NCBI GenBank assembly: GCA_947492105.1 | Contig: CANLMN010000001.1 | Location: forward strand, 62,001 to 126,000 | DNA: 64,000 nucleotides | Direction: 5' to 3' | From: an uncultured Aquimarina sp. | GTDB taxonomy: Bacteria; Bacteroidota; Bacteroidia; Flavobacteriales; Flavobacteriaceae | Shown: piece by piece, positions 26,835 through 35,239 of the stretch | Position numbering within the stretch: position 1 is the first letter of the stretch | Layout of the letters: every line of letters starts with the position of its first letter | Notes under the pieces: generated by a model | Databases searched by the model: none | What the model saw: the letters and a program-made list of their open reading frames with translations, nothing else | What the model was told of the DNA's origin: nothing | Position numbers and translations under genes: made by a program

Positions 26835-27743
26835 ATGTTTGTATCAAAAAGAAAAAAGGTTGAGACTATAGCAACTGCATTTGGAACACTTGGTTTATTG
26901 ATCACATTTACGGCATGTGGTGGTGGTGTACCCGAAGATACTACAACTACAAGTTCTGAAATGGAAGAAAAGAAATTCTCTGTATCAGACGTTCTAGCGA
27001 TGGTCTCAGAAGAAAATGATATTACAAGAACACTCTACACAAAGGCAATCGTCGGAGCTGGCAAAAAACAAGGTCTAAAATTTGACGAAGACTGGCAAGA
27101 TGATGCTATAGAAGCAGGACCGTTACCAGCGTTATTCTTACGGGGTATCTCTTCGGATATCCGAAAAAGCGATGTACCATTAGGACTTTATTTGGGTTCT
27201 GATTTCCCTATCAATGCTTCCAATAAATTTACTGGCAAACAGGCGGAGCTTTTCAAAAAAATCAAAGCAAACGAGAAACCACAATTTTTCTACGACGAAG
27301 ATCAAAAAATGCATACAGCCATGTTTGCGGATCTTGCAGTAGCGGCTCCTTGTGTAAATTGCCACAATGATCACAAAAATACAACCAAAACAGATTGGAA
27401 GTTGAATGATGTAATGGGCGCAACAACATGGCAATATCCTTCAGACAAATTGTCGTATAAAGAAGCAATAGCTGTACTTAATGCTTATAGAAACGGCACC
27501 AAAGCAATCTATAATGCCTACCTCGAAGAAATACGTGCTTTTAAAAACAGTCCGAAACCAGAAATAGGATCAAAATGGCCATCCGGAGGATTTCAATTAC
27601 CTACTGCAGAAGTATTTATAGACAGCATAAGAAAACTTGCTTCTTATAAAAGTATGGAGGTATTAATGAGCAATGTAGAGGTTCCTAAAAAAGAAAGAGT
27701 ACCCGCTCTGCCCAACAATGAAATAGAAATTGCAGCCAACTAA
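26835..27743 (+). CDS. Tll0287-like (DUF3365) haem-c lipoprotein
   Basis: A periplasmic lipoprotein of 302 residues: lipobox LLITFTAC near residue 31, followed by a Ser/Thr/Glu-rich tether. The core has the layout of Tll0287-like domains, including LFLRGISSDIRKSD, DEDQKMHTAMFADLAV and the haem-binding CVNCH near residue 176, then WQYPSDKLSY. The family has a PAS-like fold with one c-type haem and may sense redox or small gaseous ligands. It lies 72 bp after the globin gene in the same direction, placing a periplasmic haem protein beside a cytoplasmic globin. Confidence 0.82.
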   Translation: MFVSKRKKVETIATAFGTLGLLITFTACGGGVPEDTTTTSSEMEEKKFSVSDVLAMVSEENDITRTLYTKAIVGAGKKQGLKFDEDWQDDAIEAGPLPALFLRGISSDIRKSDVPLGLYLGSDFPINASNKFTGKQAELFKKIKANEKPQFFYDEDQKMHTAMFADLAVAAPCVNCHNDHKNTTKTDWKLNDVMGATTWQYPSDKLSYKEAIAVLNAYRNGTKAIYNAYLEEIRAFKNSPKPEIGSKWPSGGFQLPTAEVFIDSIRKLASYKSMEVLMSNVEVPKKERVPALPNNEIEIAAN

Positions 27744-27777
27744 AAAATTAGTACTAAACTAATACATACCCGCTATT

Positions 27778-28260
27778 TTGATTAAACGAGTTTTTACAAT
27801 TCTCAATATTGGCACTATTTTATTAGTAGCCTATGTAGTGCAACATCTATTTGATCTTAAGTGGCAATGGCTATATGAATTGCAATTGGAAGAATCCTAT
27901 AAGAGGTGGTCTGGATTGGCAGTAGCATTATTTATCGCGTTTCAGTGGTTACTAACATTGACCAGAGTTTGGAAACGTATCCGACACTATTCTGTAAAGT
28001 TTACCAAATGGCATAAATGGATTGGAGCATTCTCTCCAATACTATTTTATATCCATGCGATGGAATTTGGTTACGGGTATCTTGCATTGTTATCCTATCT
28101 ATTTTTTGCAAATATGCTCTTGGGTGTTGTGAATTTGGATACGATCAAAAGTCATAAAAACTGGATTTTCCAATCATGGATGATTACCCATGTAGCCTTT
28201 TCCATCATTATTACATTCCTTATGGTATTTCATATAGGCGTAGTGTTCTATTATAAATAA
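27778..28260 (+). CDS. Small four-helix membrane protein, possible b-type haem protein
   Basis: A 160-residue integral membrane protein with four hydrophobic segments. Histidines occur within or next to segments two to four (TKWHKWIGAFSPILFYIHAMEFG, MITHVAFSIIITF, MVFHIGVVFYYK), as in b-haem quinone-linked proteins and ferric-reductase-like membrane domains. No family signature is certain. The start is a TTG; no earlier ATG fits, and the next ATG would delete the first two TM helices. It lies seven bases before the flavin reductase gene, so the pair may form a membrane electron-transfer unit. Confidence 0.72.
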   Translation: MIKRVFTILNIGTILLVAYVVQHLFDLKWQWLYELQLEESYKRWSGLAVALFIAFQWLLTLTRVWKRIRHYSVKFTKWHKWIGAFSPILFYIHAMEFGYGYLALLSYLFFANMLLGVVNLDTIKSHKNWIFQSWMITHVAFSIIITFLMVFHIGVVFYYK

Positions 28261-28267
28261 AATTTTC

Positions 28268-29302
28268 ATGGTTCTAACTGTTGACAAAATTATCAAAGAA
28301 ACCGAAGATGCTGTAAGTGTCGTATTCAAAAAAACCGGTTTTTTCAATAAAATCACTTATAAACCAGGGCAATTCCTAACGGTAAAACTCCCTATAAAAG
28401 ATCGTATAGAAAAAAGAGCCTATTCTCTGAGTAGCTCTCCTTATATTCATAAATTCTTACGCATTACCGTCAAGAAGGTAGAAAAAGGTCTTGTTTCTAA
28501 CTATATCTTTGATAATCTCAAAGAAGGTCAAAAAGTAGAGATCGACAAACCTGCTGGTAGTTTCTTTTTAATTCCTAAGAAAAAGAACAGCTACAAATAT
28601 GTACTCTTTGCTGCCGGGAGTGGTATTACTCCTATTTATTCGATTATCATGTCGATTTTGGAAAAGGAACCCCAATCTTCCATAATGCTCTTTTATGCAA
28701 ATCGCAATATAGAGAGTATAATTTTTAAAAAAGAACTAGAATCCTTGAAACTATCACATCCCCAACGCTTACAAATAGCACATATCCTTGAACAAGTGCT
28801 CACTCCACAAGAAGGGTATCATCAAGACTTACTCAACGAAGAGTTGGTTCTAGAGCTCATGCAAGAACAGCAACTTTCTTTTGAAGAAGTAAAGTACTTC
28901 ATGTGCGGTCCACAAGGGTTTATGGACAAGGCTAAAGAAATTCTAAGTCTCAAAGGAATTACAAGAGATAAAATTAAGCTTGAAGCTTTTAGCAGTAATT
29001 TCATCACCTCTAGTAATGCCAAGGACATCCAAAGTAATGTAACCATTCTCTATAATGGAGAAAAGCATAATATTGACGTAAGAGGTGATAAGACAATCCT
29101 GCAAGCCGCTATGGCAAAAAACATCATACTCCCCTACTCTTGTCGCTCAGGAATGTGCAGTAGCTGCAAAGCAAATTGTATTTCTGGTGATATCAAAATG
29201 GTTGATGGACATCTCTTATCTGATGCCGAAGTAGAAAATGGTTACATCCTCACTTGTGTCAGTTTTCCTAGAAGTGAAACCGTAGAATTAGTTATTGACT
29301 AA
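28268..29302 (+). CDS. Ferredoxin-NAD(P)H reductase with C-terminal [2Fe-2S] domain
   Basis: A flavin-dependent one-electron reductase of 344 residues. Order of domains: FAD-binding barrel (RAYSLSSSP, the RxYS motif, near residue 57), NAD(P)-binding domain (FAAGSGITPIYSII near residue 116 and YFMCGPQGFM near residue 215), and a plant-type [2Fe-2S] ferredoxin (SCRSGMCSSCKANC, with the fourth Cys in LTCVS). This is the arrangement of the PaaE and Hcr families. Encoded two genes after the globin, it is the obvious candidate to reduce the globin or the adjacent membrane protein. The partner has not been shown. Confidence 0.9.
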   Translation: MVLTVDKIIKETEDAVSVVFKKTGFFNKITYKPGQFLTVKLPIKDRIEKRAYSLSSSPYIHKFLRITVKKVEKGLVSNYIFDNLKEGQKVEIDKPAGSFFLIPKKKNSYKYVLFAAGSGITPIYSIIMSILEKEPQSSIMLFYANRNIESIIFKKELESLKLSHPQRLQIAHILEQVLTPQEGYHQDLLNEELVLELMQEQQLSFEEVKYFMCGPQGFMDKAKEILSLKGITRDKIKLEAFSSNFITSSNAKDIQSNVTILYNGEKHNIDVRGDKTILQAAMAKNIILPYSCRSGMCSSCKANCISGDIKMVDGHLLSDAEVENGYILTCVSFPRSETVELVID

Positions 29303-29322
29303 CACTTTAATAATAGTCATAT

Positions 29323-30039
29323 ATGTTTAACAACAATCCATTACGGAGAAGACAATATATCGGGTCGCTAATAGGTATCAGTATTGGTATTTTGATTTTT
29401 ATTATTTTACCCCAAAAAAGTTCGGAGGAGTTTTTGAGCCTTGGAGCAATGAACACAGGACACGAAGGGCTTTCTTGCAACGCTTGTCACACGGACGCCA
29501 AAGGAACTATGCTCCAGCAGTTACAATCTAATGTTGCTTATGCTTTTGGACAACGAAAAACAGCGGCAGATTTTGGTACCCAAAATGTAGATAATAAAAA
29601 GTGTCTGCAATGTCATGATCGCCCCAATGATCGCCATCCTACACATCGCTTTTTAGAACCAAAATTTAAAGACGCAGTTGCCAAAATCAATGCAACACAA
29701 TGCGAAACATGCCATCTAGAACATAATGACACCCGTGTGGTACTCAAAGAAGCTACATTTTGCGTGAATTGCCACTATGACTTGGAGGTAAAAAATGATC
29801 CCATTGACACCCCACATGCGGAACTGATTGCCAACAAACAATGGAGTACTTGTTTACAATGTCACGATTTTCATGGCAATCATATCTATCAGGTTGCAGA
29901 AAAAATGAAGGATACCATTCCGCTTAAAAAGATAACCAATTATCTATCTGGAGGAAACGACCCTTATTCTAACAAGAAAAAACATATACCATTGAGCGAA
30001 GAAGAATGGCGCAAACTCAAGGAGGAATATATAAAATAA
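29323..30039 (+). CDS. Membrane-anchored five-haem cytochrome c
   Basis: An N-terminal membrane anchor (IGSLIGISIGILIFIILP) is followed by a periplasmic domain with five CxxCH motifs in 238 residues: CNACH (C52), CLQCH, CETCH, CVNCH and CLQCH. The layout recalls NrfH/NapC-type quinol dehydrogenases, which carry four haems, but the spacing differs and one haem is extra. It may pass electrons between the membrane and the soluble or lipoprotein cytochromes encoded alongside. No NrfA-type catalytic subunit is adjacent. The last 40 residues are charged and lack haem motifs. Confidence 0.87.
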   Translation: MFNNNPLRRRQYIGSLIGISIGILIFIILPQKSSEEFLSLGAMNTGHEGLSCNACHTDAKGTMLQQLQSNVAYAFGQRKTAADFGTQNVDNKKCLQCHDRPNDRHPTHRFLEPKFKDAVAKINATQCETCHLEHNDTRVVLKEATFCVNCHYDLEVKNDPIDTPHAELIANKQWSTCLQCHDFHGNHIYQVAEKMKDTIPLKKITNYLSGGNDPYSNKKKHIPLSEEEWRKLKEEYIK

Positions 30040-30051
30040 AACAACTATTGT

Positions 30052-30408
30052 ATGAAAACTATAGTCAAACTTTGCATCATGTTATCACTTATAATCTCAC
30101 ATAGTTGCAAAGAAAAAGGAACCGAATGCCTCACGCCGGAAGACGTAAATTACACGAACACAATAGCTCCTTTGGTCGAGGCTAAATGTTTCATGTGTCA
30201 CGCCCCAGACACGTACAAAACAAAAGCTTCGAGAGTAAAAATTTATGATTATGCCAGTCTCAAAAAAGTTGGCGAAAGTGGTCAACTCATAGGATCTATA
30301 ACACACGCTAAAGGGTACATTGCGATGCCCTTTCGCAAAAGCGAAAAAATTGATAGCTGTAGTATTGTTTTATTTCAAAAATGGGTCTCTAGTGGTATGA
30401 AAAAGTAA
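30052..30408 (+). CDS. Monohaem cytochrome c lipoprotein
   Basis: A lipoprotein of 118 residues: signal and lipobox MLSLIISHSC, then a small domain with one CFMCH near residue 46 and a later methionine (IAMPF) that could be the second haem ligand. KVGESGQLIGSITHAKGYIAM is like planctomycete/Bacteroidetes-type small cytochromes. It lies 12 bp after the five-haem cytochrome and three bases before the ResB-like gene, clearly in the same operon. A periplasmic electron-shuttle role is likely. Confidence 0.85.
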   Translation: MKTIVKLCIMLSLIISHSCKEKGTECLTPEDVNYTNTIAPLVEAKCFMCHAPDTYKTKASRVKIYDYASLKKVGESGQLIGSITHAKGYIAMPFRKSEKIDSCSIVLFQKWVSSGMKK

Positions 30409-30411
30409 TCA

Positions 30412-31806
30412 ATGATACAGACATTTCTCAAAATCTTATTCTCCACTCGACTTACCGGAATAGTACTCCTTGTTTTTGCCTTTGCGATGGCCATTGCTAC
30501 TTTTATTGAAAATGATTTTGGCACAGAAACCGCCAAAGCACTGATATATGGAGCCAAATGGTTTGAGATCATGCTACTCCTCTTGGCTATAAACTTTGCA
30601 GGGAATATCGCTAAATATAATCTGGTCTCTTGGAAAAAAGCACCAATTTTTGTTTTCCATATTGCATTTGTAGTTATTATTCTGGGAGCTGGAGTGACCA
30701 AATATCTAGGTTTTGAAGCATTAATGACTATCAAAGAAAAAGAAGCCAGTACGAATATGGTGAGTATTGACAGCTATCTCCAAGTACAGATTGGAAATGA
30801 AAAACTCGTGAAAAATTATACTCATATACCACTTCTTATGAGCGAGCTAGGATTCAACCACATAAATGAAGACTATATTTTTGAAAATAAAAAAATTAAA
30901 CTAAAACTAAAACAGTATGTCCCCAGAGCAACCTACAAACTAATAGACACGACCCATGGCCACTCCTATTTGCATGTAGTAATCGCAGATCAAGAACAAC
31001 GTAAAGATTTTTACATCAAACAAGGAACTCGAGAACGAATTTACGGTACAACCATTGCTTTTGACACCAAGGATAAACAAATTGGAGACATCCATATCAC
31101 CTCGATAGGAGCTACTACTATGGCTATTTTTCCGGAAGACACTAATTACTTCTCTATGGTTTTGAACAAAGCGAGTTTCTATCCAAAGGACAGCTTAGTA
31201 CCTTTGCAATTCAAGGCACTAAGTACAATCAAAGAAACACCCTTTGTCTTTAATACTATTGAATCAGGAAAAACACGACACTTAGTTCAAAAACCTTTGG
31301 ATATGGGTATCAAAAACCCAGAGTCTGCAATCATACTATCCATGACTTCTGGATCAGAAACCAAGGATATCACTCTATTTGGAGGCAGAGGCTATCTAAA
31401 TCCAAAAACAACCACTCTTATTAATAATTTACACGTGCAGCTGCGTTATGGTTCCAAACCTATCCCCTTGGACTTCTCGTTGTTCCTTGATGATTTTACT
31501 CTAGAACGCTATCCTGGCTCAGATAGCCCCTCGTCCTTTTACAGCGATATCGAAGTACAAGACAAAACCAAAGTATTTGATTATAGAATTTTTATGAATA
31601 ACGTATTAGACTACAAGGGATATCGTTTTTTTCAATCAGCATATCTCCCAGATGAAAGCGGCACAATACTCTCTGTTAATCATGACTACTGGGGCACATT
31701 AATTACCTACATAGGATATGGACTCCTTGCACTTGGGATGATATTAACATTGTTATGGAAGACATCGTTTATAGCTTCTATACTAACAAAAACTGCTGCT
31801 GCATGA
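30412..31806 (+). CDS. resB: ResB-like cytochrome c biogenesis protein
   Basis: The half of the system II cytochrome c synthase that, with CcsA, moves haem to the periplasm and attaches it to CxxCH motifs. The 464 residues show three N-terminal TM helices (the second and third around NFAGNIAKYNLVSWKKAPIF and FHIAFVVIILGAG), a periplasmic beta-rich domain of about 300 residues, and a C-terminal helix (TYIGYGLLALGMILTLLW). The conserved His in VFHIAFV fits a haem-handling residue. Its stop overlaps the ccsA start by four bases. Residence with three haem-c proteins suggests a dedicated or locally supplied maturation system. Confidence 0.87.
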   Translation: MIQTFLKILFSTRLTGIVLLVFAFAMAIATFIENDFGTETAKALIYGAKWFEIMLLLLAINFAGNIAKYNLVSWKKAPIFVFHIAFVVIILGAGVTKYLGFEALMTIKEKEASTNMVSIDSYLQVQIGNEKLVKNYTHIPLLMSELGFNHINEDYIFENKKIKLKLKQYVPRATYKLIDTTHGHSYLHVVIADQEQRKDFYIKQGTRERIYGTTIAFDTKDKQIGDIHITSIGATTMAIFPEDTNYFSMVLNKASFYPKDSLVPLQFKALSTIKETPFVFNTIESGKTRHLVQKPLDMGIKNPESAIILSMTSGSETKDITLFGGRGYLNPKTTTLINNLHVQLRYGSKPIPLDFSLFLDDFTLERYPGSDSPSSFYSDIEVQDKTKVFDYRIFMNNVLDYKGYRFFQSAYLPDESGTILSVNHDYWGTLITYIGYGLLALGMILTLLWKTSFIASILTKTAAA

Positions 31807-33569
31807 AGTATAAAATAGCTATTATAGTTTACAGCATTCTCAGTAGTTTTTTTCTAAGTACCGTAAGTCATGCCCAGCAATTGCACCACCTGACCAATCA
31901 CGAACTGATTGCCCGACAATATATAGCTAAGGAACATAGTTCTAATTTTTCTAAATTACAGGTACAAGATTTTCAAGGACGTATCAAACCTATACAGACC
32001 ATGGCCTTGGAACTACTCCGTAAAATATACGGCAGGAGCAACTACGAATATCTAGATGGCAATGGAGATAGCAAACAACTAAATGCAACACAACTATTTC
32101 TAGGAATGCATTTCAAACCTGATTCATGGCAACTCTTACCACTTATAAAAATTGAACAAAAAGCAAAAGACTCACTATCCAAAATATTAAATGATCCAAT
32201 TGACAGCTATGCCAAACCTGCTAGCTTTTTTGATTTCACTGGAGCCTACAGATTAAAAAAACAAGTAGCACTAGCCTATAGCAAAGCACAAGGAAAACGT
32301 AACGCTTTTGACAAAGATCTACTCAAAATAGACGAACGTATTAATATTGTCTGGACACTATTCAGTGGACAATTTCTCCGAATTTTTCCAAACAACAAAA
32401 CCGCAAATAACAAATGGTTCGCCCCAAGAGATCCAGAGGCTCCTTTTGTAGAAAAGGAACTCATTTTGTATAATCAAATTATTCCCACATATCTAGTACA
32501 ACTACAAAAAGGCATCGATACCAATAATTGGACAACTGCCAACGAAACTGTTGAACTACTGCACACTTTTCAAACACAAAATGCTGGGTCATTATTACTT
32601 TCTGATCAACGCGTAAATTGGGAACTATTTTACAATAACAAAAACATCTTTTTTGTATGCATGATAGGATACACGCTACTTGGAACCTTACTTTTGATCC
32701 TCAGTTTTTTACTCGTGTTTTTTGACAACAAGTGGTTCATTCGTGGTTCTAAGGTATTCATGCTAGGAATATGGCTTATTTTTATCTATCACCTCTTTGG
32801 TATTCTATTACGCTGGTATATCTCTGGGCATGCTCCCTGGAGCAATGGTTATGAAGCAACGGTATTCATTGCTAGTATTGGTGTACTTGCTGGGCTTTTG
32901 TTTAGCAGTAAAACCTCCTTCCCTTCAGCAGCAACAGCTCTTATCGCTTGCTGCTTACTCGGCATTGCTCATGGCAATTTGATGAGCCCCGAAGTAACCA
33001 ATCTAGTCCCAGTACTCAAATCCTACTGGCTAATGATTCATGTTGCGATTATAACAGGTAGCTATGGTTTCCTAACCCTGGGGTCATTATTGGCCCTAAT
33101 CTCGCTCACTCTTATGACACTCATACGAACACACAATGCTACAAAAATACGCAGTGCTATAAGCCAACTCCTACAAATCAATGAACACACTACTATTATT
33201 GGATTGTTCATGCTGACCATTGGAACCTTTCTAGGTGGAATATGGGCTAATGAGTCGTGGGGGCGTTATTGGGGATGGGACCCCAAAGAAACTTGGGCCC
33301 TCATTAGCATTACCATCTATGCTTTTGTACTACATATCAGAATCATCTTTAAAAAAGATCACATATTTATATATAATGTAAGCAGTCTATTTGCCTTAGG
33401 AAGTTTGATTATGACTTTCTTTGGTGTCAATTATTATCTATCTGGATTACATTCGTATGCCAAAGGTGATAGTTTTCCTATTCCGGACTGGATATTTATC
33501 ATTGTTCCATTGCTTATACTATTAAGCATTTTGGCAAAATATACATGGAAAAAGTTCCAAACAAAATGA
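31803..33569 (+). CDS. ccsA: CcsA/ResC-type cytochrome c biogenesis protein
   Basis: The partner of ResB. The 588-residue form starts at the ATG overlapping the resB stop (ATGA) because that gives a clean signal peptide (MKYKIAIIVYSILSSFFLST...AQQ); an earlier ATG 16 codons upstream would spoil it. After a periplasmic region of about 240 residues come about eight TM helices including the haem-handling tryptophan-rich motif WGRYWGWDPKETWALI and several conserved His (HAPWSNGYEA, IHVAIITGSYG, LHSYAKGDSFPIPDW). In many Bacteroidetes ResB and CcsA are fused; here they are two overlapping genes. It ends the operon, 11 bp from a convergent gene. Confidence 0.92.
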   Translation: MKYKIAIIVYSILSSFFLSTVSHAQQLHHLTNHELIARQYIAKEHSSNFSKLQVQDFQGRIKPIQTMALELLRKIYGRSNYEYLDGNGDSKQLNATQLFLGMHFKPDSWQLLPLIKIEQKAKDSLSKILNDPIDSYAKPASFFDFTGAYRLKKQVALAYSKAQGKRNAFDKDLLKIDERINIVWTLFSGQFLRIFPNNKTANNKWFAPRDPEAPFVEKELILYNQIIPTYLVQLQKGIDTNNWTTANETVELLHTFQTQNAGSLLLSDQRVNWELFYNNKNIFFVCMIGYTLLGTLLLILSFLLVFFDNKWFIRGSKVFMLGIWLIFIYHLFGILLRWYISGHAPWSNGYEATVFIASIGVLAGLLFSSKTSFPSAATALIACCLLGIAHGNLMSPEVTNLVPVLKSYWLMIHVAIITGSYGFLTLGSLLALISLTLMTLIRTHNATKIRSAISQLLQINEHTTIIGLFMLTIGTFLGGIWANESWGRYWGWDPKETWALISITIYAFVLHIRIIFKKDHIFIYNVSSLFALGSLIMTFFGVNYYLSGLHSYAKGDSFPIPDWIFIIVPLLILLSILAKYTWKKFQTK

Positions 33570-33580
33570 ATCGCTTTACA

Positions 33581-34054
33581 CTAACGCAATGCTTCTATCT
33601 GTACCTCAAAATCATATTGCAAATCCTCATGAAGGGCTAGACTTTTCTTTTTGGCAGCGGCAAGTTCTCTTTCAAAAATATTAGTCAACACTTTATTATT
33701 AGTAATATTGGGACGAAAGTCCCTTAATTTCTCACAAAAATGGAGTAACAATTCGACTTCTGTTTCCTTCTTTTGTGAATATCTGATATATTTTTTGACA
33801 ATTCTCAAAATTTTTCTAACACTTTTTTTGATAAAATACCAAGTCTTAGTATTAATCAATTCGAACTGTGCATCAATTTCTTCTTTAACATTCTGTATAT
33901 AACTATCCTCATCAGAAGCTTCAAAAAGCAAATACGTTAACAGTTCTTTATTTTCTTTTTTAAATTTTGATAAACGCAAACAAAGCTCCATTAGTTCTTG
34001 ATGAGGTACATCGTCTAAGGCACTTTTGAGTTGTTTGACAGTAACAGCTTTCAT
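33581..34054 (-). CDS. Conserved-looking helical hypothetical protein
   Basis: A soluble, highly charged protein of 157 residues, predicted almost entirely helical. A lysine-rich centre (KKSVRKILRIVKKYIRYSQKK) is followed by ELLLHFCEKLRDFRPN. No enzyme motif, signal peptide or TM segment. It starts with MKAVTVKQLKSALDDVPHQE, which is protein-like in composition and distinct from the AT-rich surroundings, so it is accepted as real. It is convergent with ccsA. Function unknown. Confidence 0.7.
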   Translation of the reverse strand: MKAVTVKQLKSALDDVPHQELMELCLRLSKFKKENKELLTYLLFEASDEDSYIQNVKEEIDAQFELINTKTWYFIKKSVRKILRIVKKYIRYSQKKETEVELLLHFCEKLRDFRPNITNNKVLTNIFERELAAAKKKSLALHEDLQYDFEVQIEALR

Positions 34055-34278
34055 AATTATCTCTACAATATCAATTTTATACCATTCAAAAAATAATACA
34101 TATCATCTATAGCCTATTCCAGAACAATACCCTCAACACAACGCTAGACACCGCAATATAAAAGCGGCAGCACTATGAATTCTTGTTAGGTTAATGGCAT
34201 AAAAGATTTGTTTGCAATTTATGGCGTTTTGTTTAATTTTCTAGTCGAAGTGGTTCAAACTTTTTTTGATGCACTATG

Positions 34279-34442
34279 ACACCATTTATCCTTTGAATGT
34301 ACCAGATTAAAATTTTCTTTTTTAGCCTCAGCTTCAGCATAAAAACAAACTGTAACTAAGGCTATGCTTGATGTTTTTGCTGAAGCTGAAACATAAAAAT
34401 CTTAATCCTTCTTTTTGACAAATTCAAACAACAAATGGTATA
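34279..34442 (-). repeat. MITE-like palindromic repeat, family A copy 3 (inverted)
   Basis: Reads as the reverse complement of the 6.8 kb copy: ACCATTTATCCTTTGAATGT, AAAATTTTCTTTTTTAGCCT, CAGCTTCAGCAT, AAGGCTATGCTTGATGTTTT, GCTGAAGCTGAAAC, and AAACAACAAATGGTATA. Confidence 0.75.
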
Positions 34443-34477
34443 ACCCAAAATTTAACTGACTTTTTTGAAAATACAAC

Positions 34478-34520
34478 AAACAAAAAAGCAAGACAGTAAT
34501 AGGTCTTGCTTTTTTTGTTT
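34478..34520. terminator. Bidirectional hairpin terminator
   Basis: AAACAAAAAAGCAAGAC pairs with GTCTTGCTTTTTTTGTTT around an 8-base loop, with poly-A before and poly-T after. On the minus strand it lies 183 bp after the secreted protein gene. Confidence 0.8.
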
Positions 34521-34702
34521 ATTGACGGAGTTATCAGAACTTTTTCTTTTTTCTTAAAAAATAAATCTAGTTGGTTCCAATTTCGTTATTTTTCTTATGA
34601 GTAGCATTGCCATGATTCCCAAGAGGCGTCTTATCTGTTTAAATTTTAGCTCATTTTAGGTCGATAACAAAAAGTAAAGATAAGCACCACCTGTTTCTGG
34701 TA

Positions 34703-35239
34703 TTAGTTAAATAGTACTTTATCCTTAAAAGAATGCCCTACTACTTTTACATCGTATCGAGAAATTGGAACTCTAAAACTAAATGCTTCTTCTTTTGTTC
34801 CTTTAAAAATTCTTTTACCCTCTGGGTTATACAACCAAATTTCAGAATCATCCGGCAAATTCTTAATATACTCCACTTCACCCACAACTACATCTGCATA
34901 ATTATTGGATTGAATAATTTTCTTTGATTTTAAAGACCCTGACTTTTTACAAAAAACATAACTATCAATGATACTAGCCTTTACATCACCATTGACAACA
35001 ATATCCCCCGAAAGTTGTACAATTACATTATTGAATATAAAACTTGAACGATGATTTATCACAAGATCAGCTCCAGTGATAATTATCTGATCTTTTGTAT
35101 TATATTTTACCTGCAGTGCATTGCCATCAATTGCCAAATGACCATTGATATTCCCTAATGCTTCTGTCATATCGATTTTATATTGACCAAATGCCAAAGT
35201 CGTAACTAATAATAGTGTTAAGAGTGTAATTTTTTTCAT
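34703..35239 (-). CDS. Secreted protein, paralogue of the 36.4 kb gene
   Basis: Function unknown. It has 178 residues with a signal peptide (KITLLTLLLVTTLAFG) and a predicted all-beta mature part. The pattern IDMTEALGNINGHLAIDGNA, IIITGADLVINHRSSFIFNN, VIVQLSGDIVVNG suggests a right-handed beta-helix-like or bactofilin-like repeat core. The final 45 residues (EIWLYNPEGKRIFKG ... ISRYDVKVVGHSFKDKVLF) resemble the C-terminal sorting tails of T9SS cargo, though without a standard match. It is clearly paralogous to the next minus-strand gene, with identical motif order along the full length. Confidence 0.75.
   Translation of the reverse strand: MKKITLLTLLLVTTLAFGQYKIDMTEALGNINGHLAIDGNALQVKYNTKDQIIITGADLVINHRSSFIFNNVIVQLSGDIVVNGDVKASIIDSYVFCKKSGSLKSKKIIQSNNYADVVVGEVEYIKNLPDDSEIWLYNPEGKRIFKGTKEEAFSFRVPISRYDVKVVGHSFKDKVLFN

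Larger units (their letters stand above)
34055..34702. other. Gene-free gap with inverted family A element and terminator
   Basis: Contains an inverted family A copy (34279-34442) and a strong hairpin (34478-34520). The right end, about 34530-34690, is duplicated downstream of the paralogous gene at 36.4 kb. No coding sequence seen. Confidence 0.6.

Noticed and set aside
29323-30039. Calling the five-haem cytochrome NrfH
   Set aside because: NrfH has four haems and is followed by nrfA; neither holds here.
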